From Progne subis subis (lineage: Eukaryota > Chordata > Aves > Passeriformes > Hirundinidae), in NCBI GenBank assembly GCA_022316685.1, contig JAKJHU010000065.1, positions 4,148,322 to 4,212,321 on the forward strand: a stretch of 64,000 nucleotides of DNA, written 5' to 3'. This document shows, piece after piece, positions 63,188 to 64,000 of the stretch (within the stretch, counting starts at the first letter, position 1; the number at the start of each line of letters is the position of its first letter). Under the pieces are notes generated by a model. That model saw only the letters and a list, made by a program, of their open reading frames with translations. It made no database searches and was not told the origin of the DNA. Position numbers and translations under genes: made by a program.

Positions 63188-64000
63188 CATTGGATCTGCA
63201 CAAAACCCGAGAGGGGATGATCCGGGGGTAAAACCCCAGCAGGATGCAAAGGGATCTACCCCTGCACTTCTCTCAAGGAGATATGTGTTGTAACAAGCTG
63301 GAGGCTGGAACAATTCCCACGAATGTGGAGGAAACTCTAACTTATTCCATGGCTGTCATCCCAAGATAAATGTCAGCACAGATATTAGAATGTAATCGTT
63401 TTCTGGTTTATATTAAAAATTAAAATTGTTTCCGTTCCTGTCCCTGAGCTGTCCCTGTTCAGGGATTTTTGCTAATGGACTCCTCAATGCCTTCTCGTAG
63501 GGAGGAACATCTTTTCCTTCCTGAAGGGAAAGCACCCAGGACTGCATTGCTCTCTGGTCAGTGCTGTGGAGATGTAAATGTAGATTAATTAAATGTAAAG
63601 AGAAATGCAGCTCATTTGGTACCCACAGCTTATTACAGACACCCCAAACCTTCAGGCTCTGGAGCCAAGGCTTTAATAAATGTCATGCTTGAACCATCAA
63701 GTGAAAAATCCTTTGGGAGGGCTATGTGAGATTCAGCCTCGCAAGGTGAATTTAACACCTTTTATCCCTGGGAATGTTTTCCTGGGGTGTTCTGGCCCGT
63801 GTCTCTGCACATCTGGCAGCCGAGTTTCCTGGAGCTCTGTAAATTTGGGGCGGTATCACTGAGACGGGTCCCAGGTACAAATTCCACGTTCTTTGCTCAG
63901 CACAGGAGGAGATGCTCAGGCTGGGGCAGGCAGATGCTGCCTCTCCTCTCTCAGGAAATCCTGTCAGGAGGAGAGCTCTGGGTAATCAGGCGGATTTGCT

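Larger units (their letters stand above)
56061..64000. other. Intergenic-type sequence
   Basis: Contains the CR1 fragment at 58.6 kb, poly-A at 58.9 kb, the pyrimidine tract at 62.7 kb and the CTCF-like motif at 63.2 kb. The open frames at 56.57-57.2 and 61.0-61.65 kb match nothing I know. Confidence 0.5.

Noticed and set aside
1..64000. CRISPR arrays, operons, bacterial mobile elements, tRNA or rRNA genes
   Set aside because: The repeats have no spacer pattern, the sequence is clearly vertebrate, and no tRNA B-box (GGTTCRANNCC) or rRNA similarity was noticed on reading.

Overview
The window looks like vertebrate nuclear DNA, most likely from a bird and probably a songbird. There are no bacterial-style gene arrays, operons or ribosome binding sites. 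Instead I see long non-coding stretches broken up by fragments of the avian LINE CR1 in both orientations, several small retroviral solo LTRs with intact target-site duplications, minisatellites, short A/T tracts and one strong CpG island.

Only one coding exon can be supported. It lies on the minus strand at 51698 down to 51433, inside the CpG island (about 50.4-52.7 kb). It encodes the N-terminus of an IQSEC-family (BRAG) Arf guanine-nucleotide exchange factor and ends at a clean GTAAG splice donor. The best guess within the family is IQSEC1, and IQSEC2 is not excluded. No second exon was found, so 51.4 kb down to position 1 is most simply the start of a long first intron. That is an inference. 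The right side (about 52.7-64 kb) is upstream of this gene and holds no gene I can recognise.

Layout from left to right: 0-18.9 kb is intronic-type sequence with a 48-bp minisatellite (2.26 kb) and CR1 pieces at 8.8, 10.5, 13.4 and 15.0 kb. At 18.9-19.5 kb is a 644-bp solo LTR with a 5-bp duplication. From 19.5 to 38.6 kb there is more unique sequence with CR1 fragments and a 100-bp tandem duplication (28.6 kb). From 38.6 to 44.5 kb is a repeat-rich block: two near-identical CR1 segments in opposite orientation, an older LTR piece (40.5 kb), a CpG-rich spot (43.0 kb) and a 382-bp solo LTR sitting in a minisatellite. A 28/32-bp minisatellite follows at 45.4 kb, then the CpG island, promoter and exon. 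Beyond them, a 39-bp minisatellite (52.3 kb) and a second copy of the 382-bp solo LTR family nested in a CR1 (55.5 kb) lie on the upstream side.

Most long open frames here are chance frames in GC-rich DNA or repeats. I see no new biological system. The best observations are the paired solo LTRs with perfect 6-bp duplications, the nested insertion, a CR1 copy that lacks its 3' end, and a few candidate regulatory spots.
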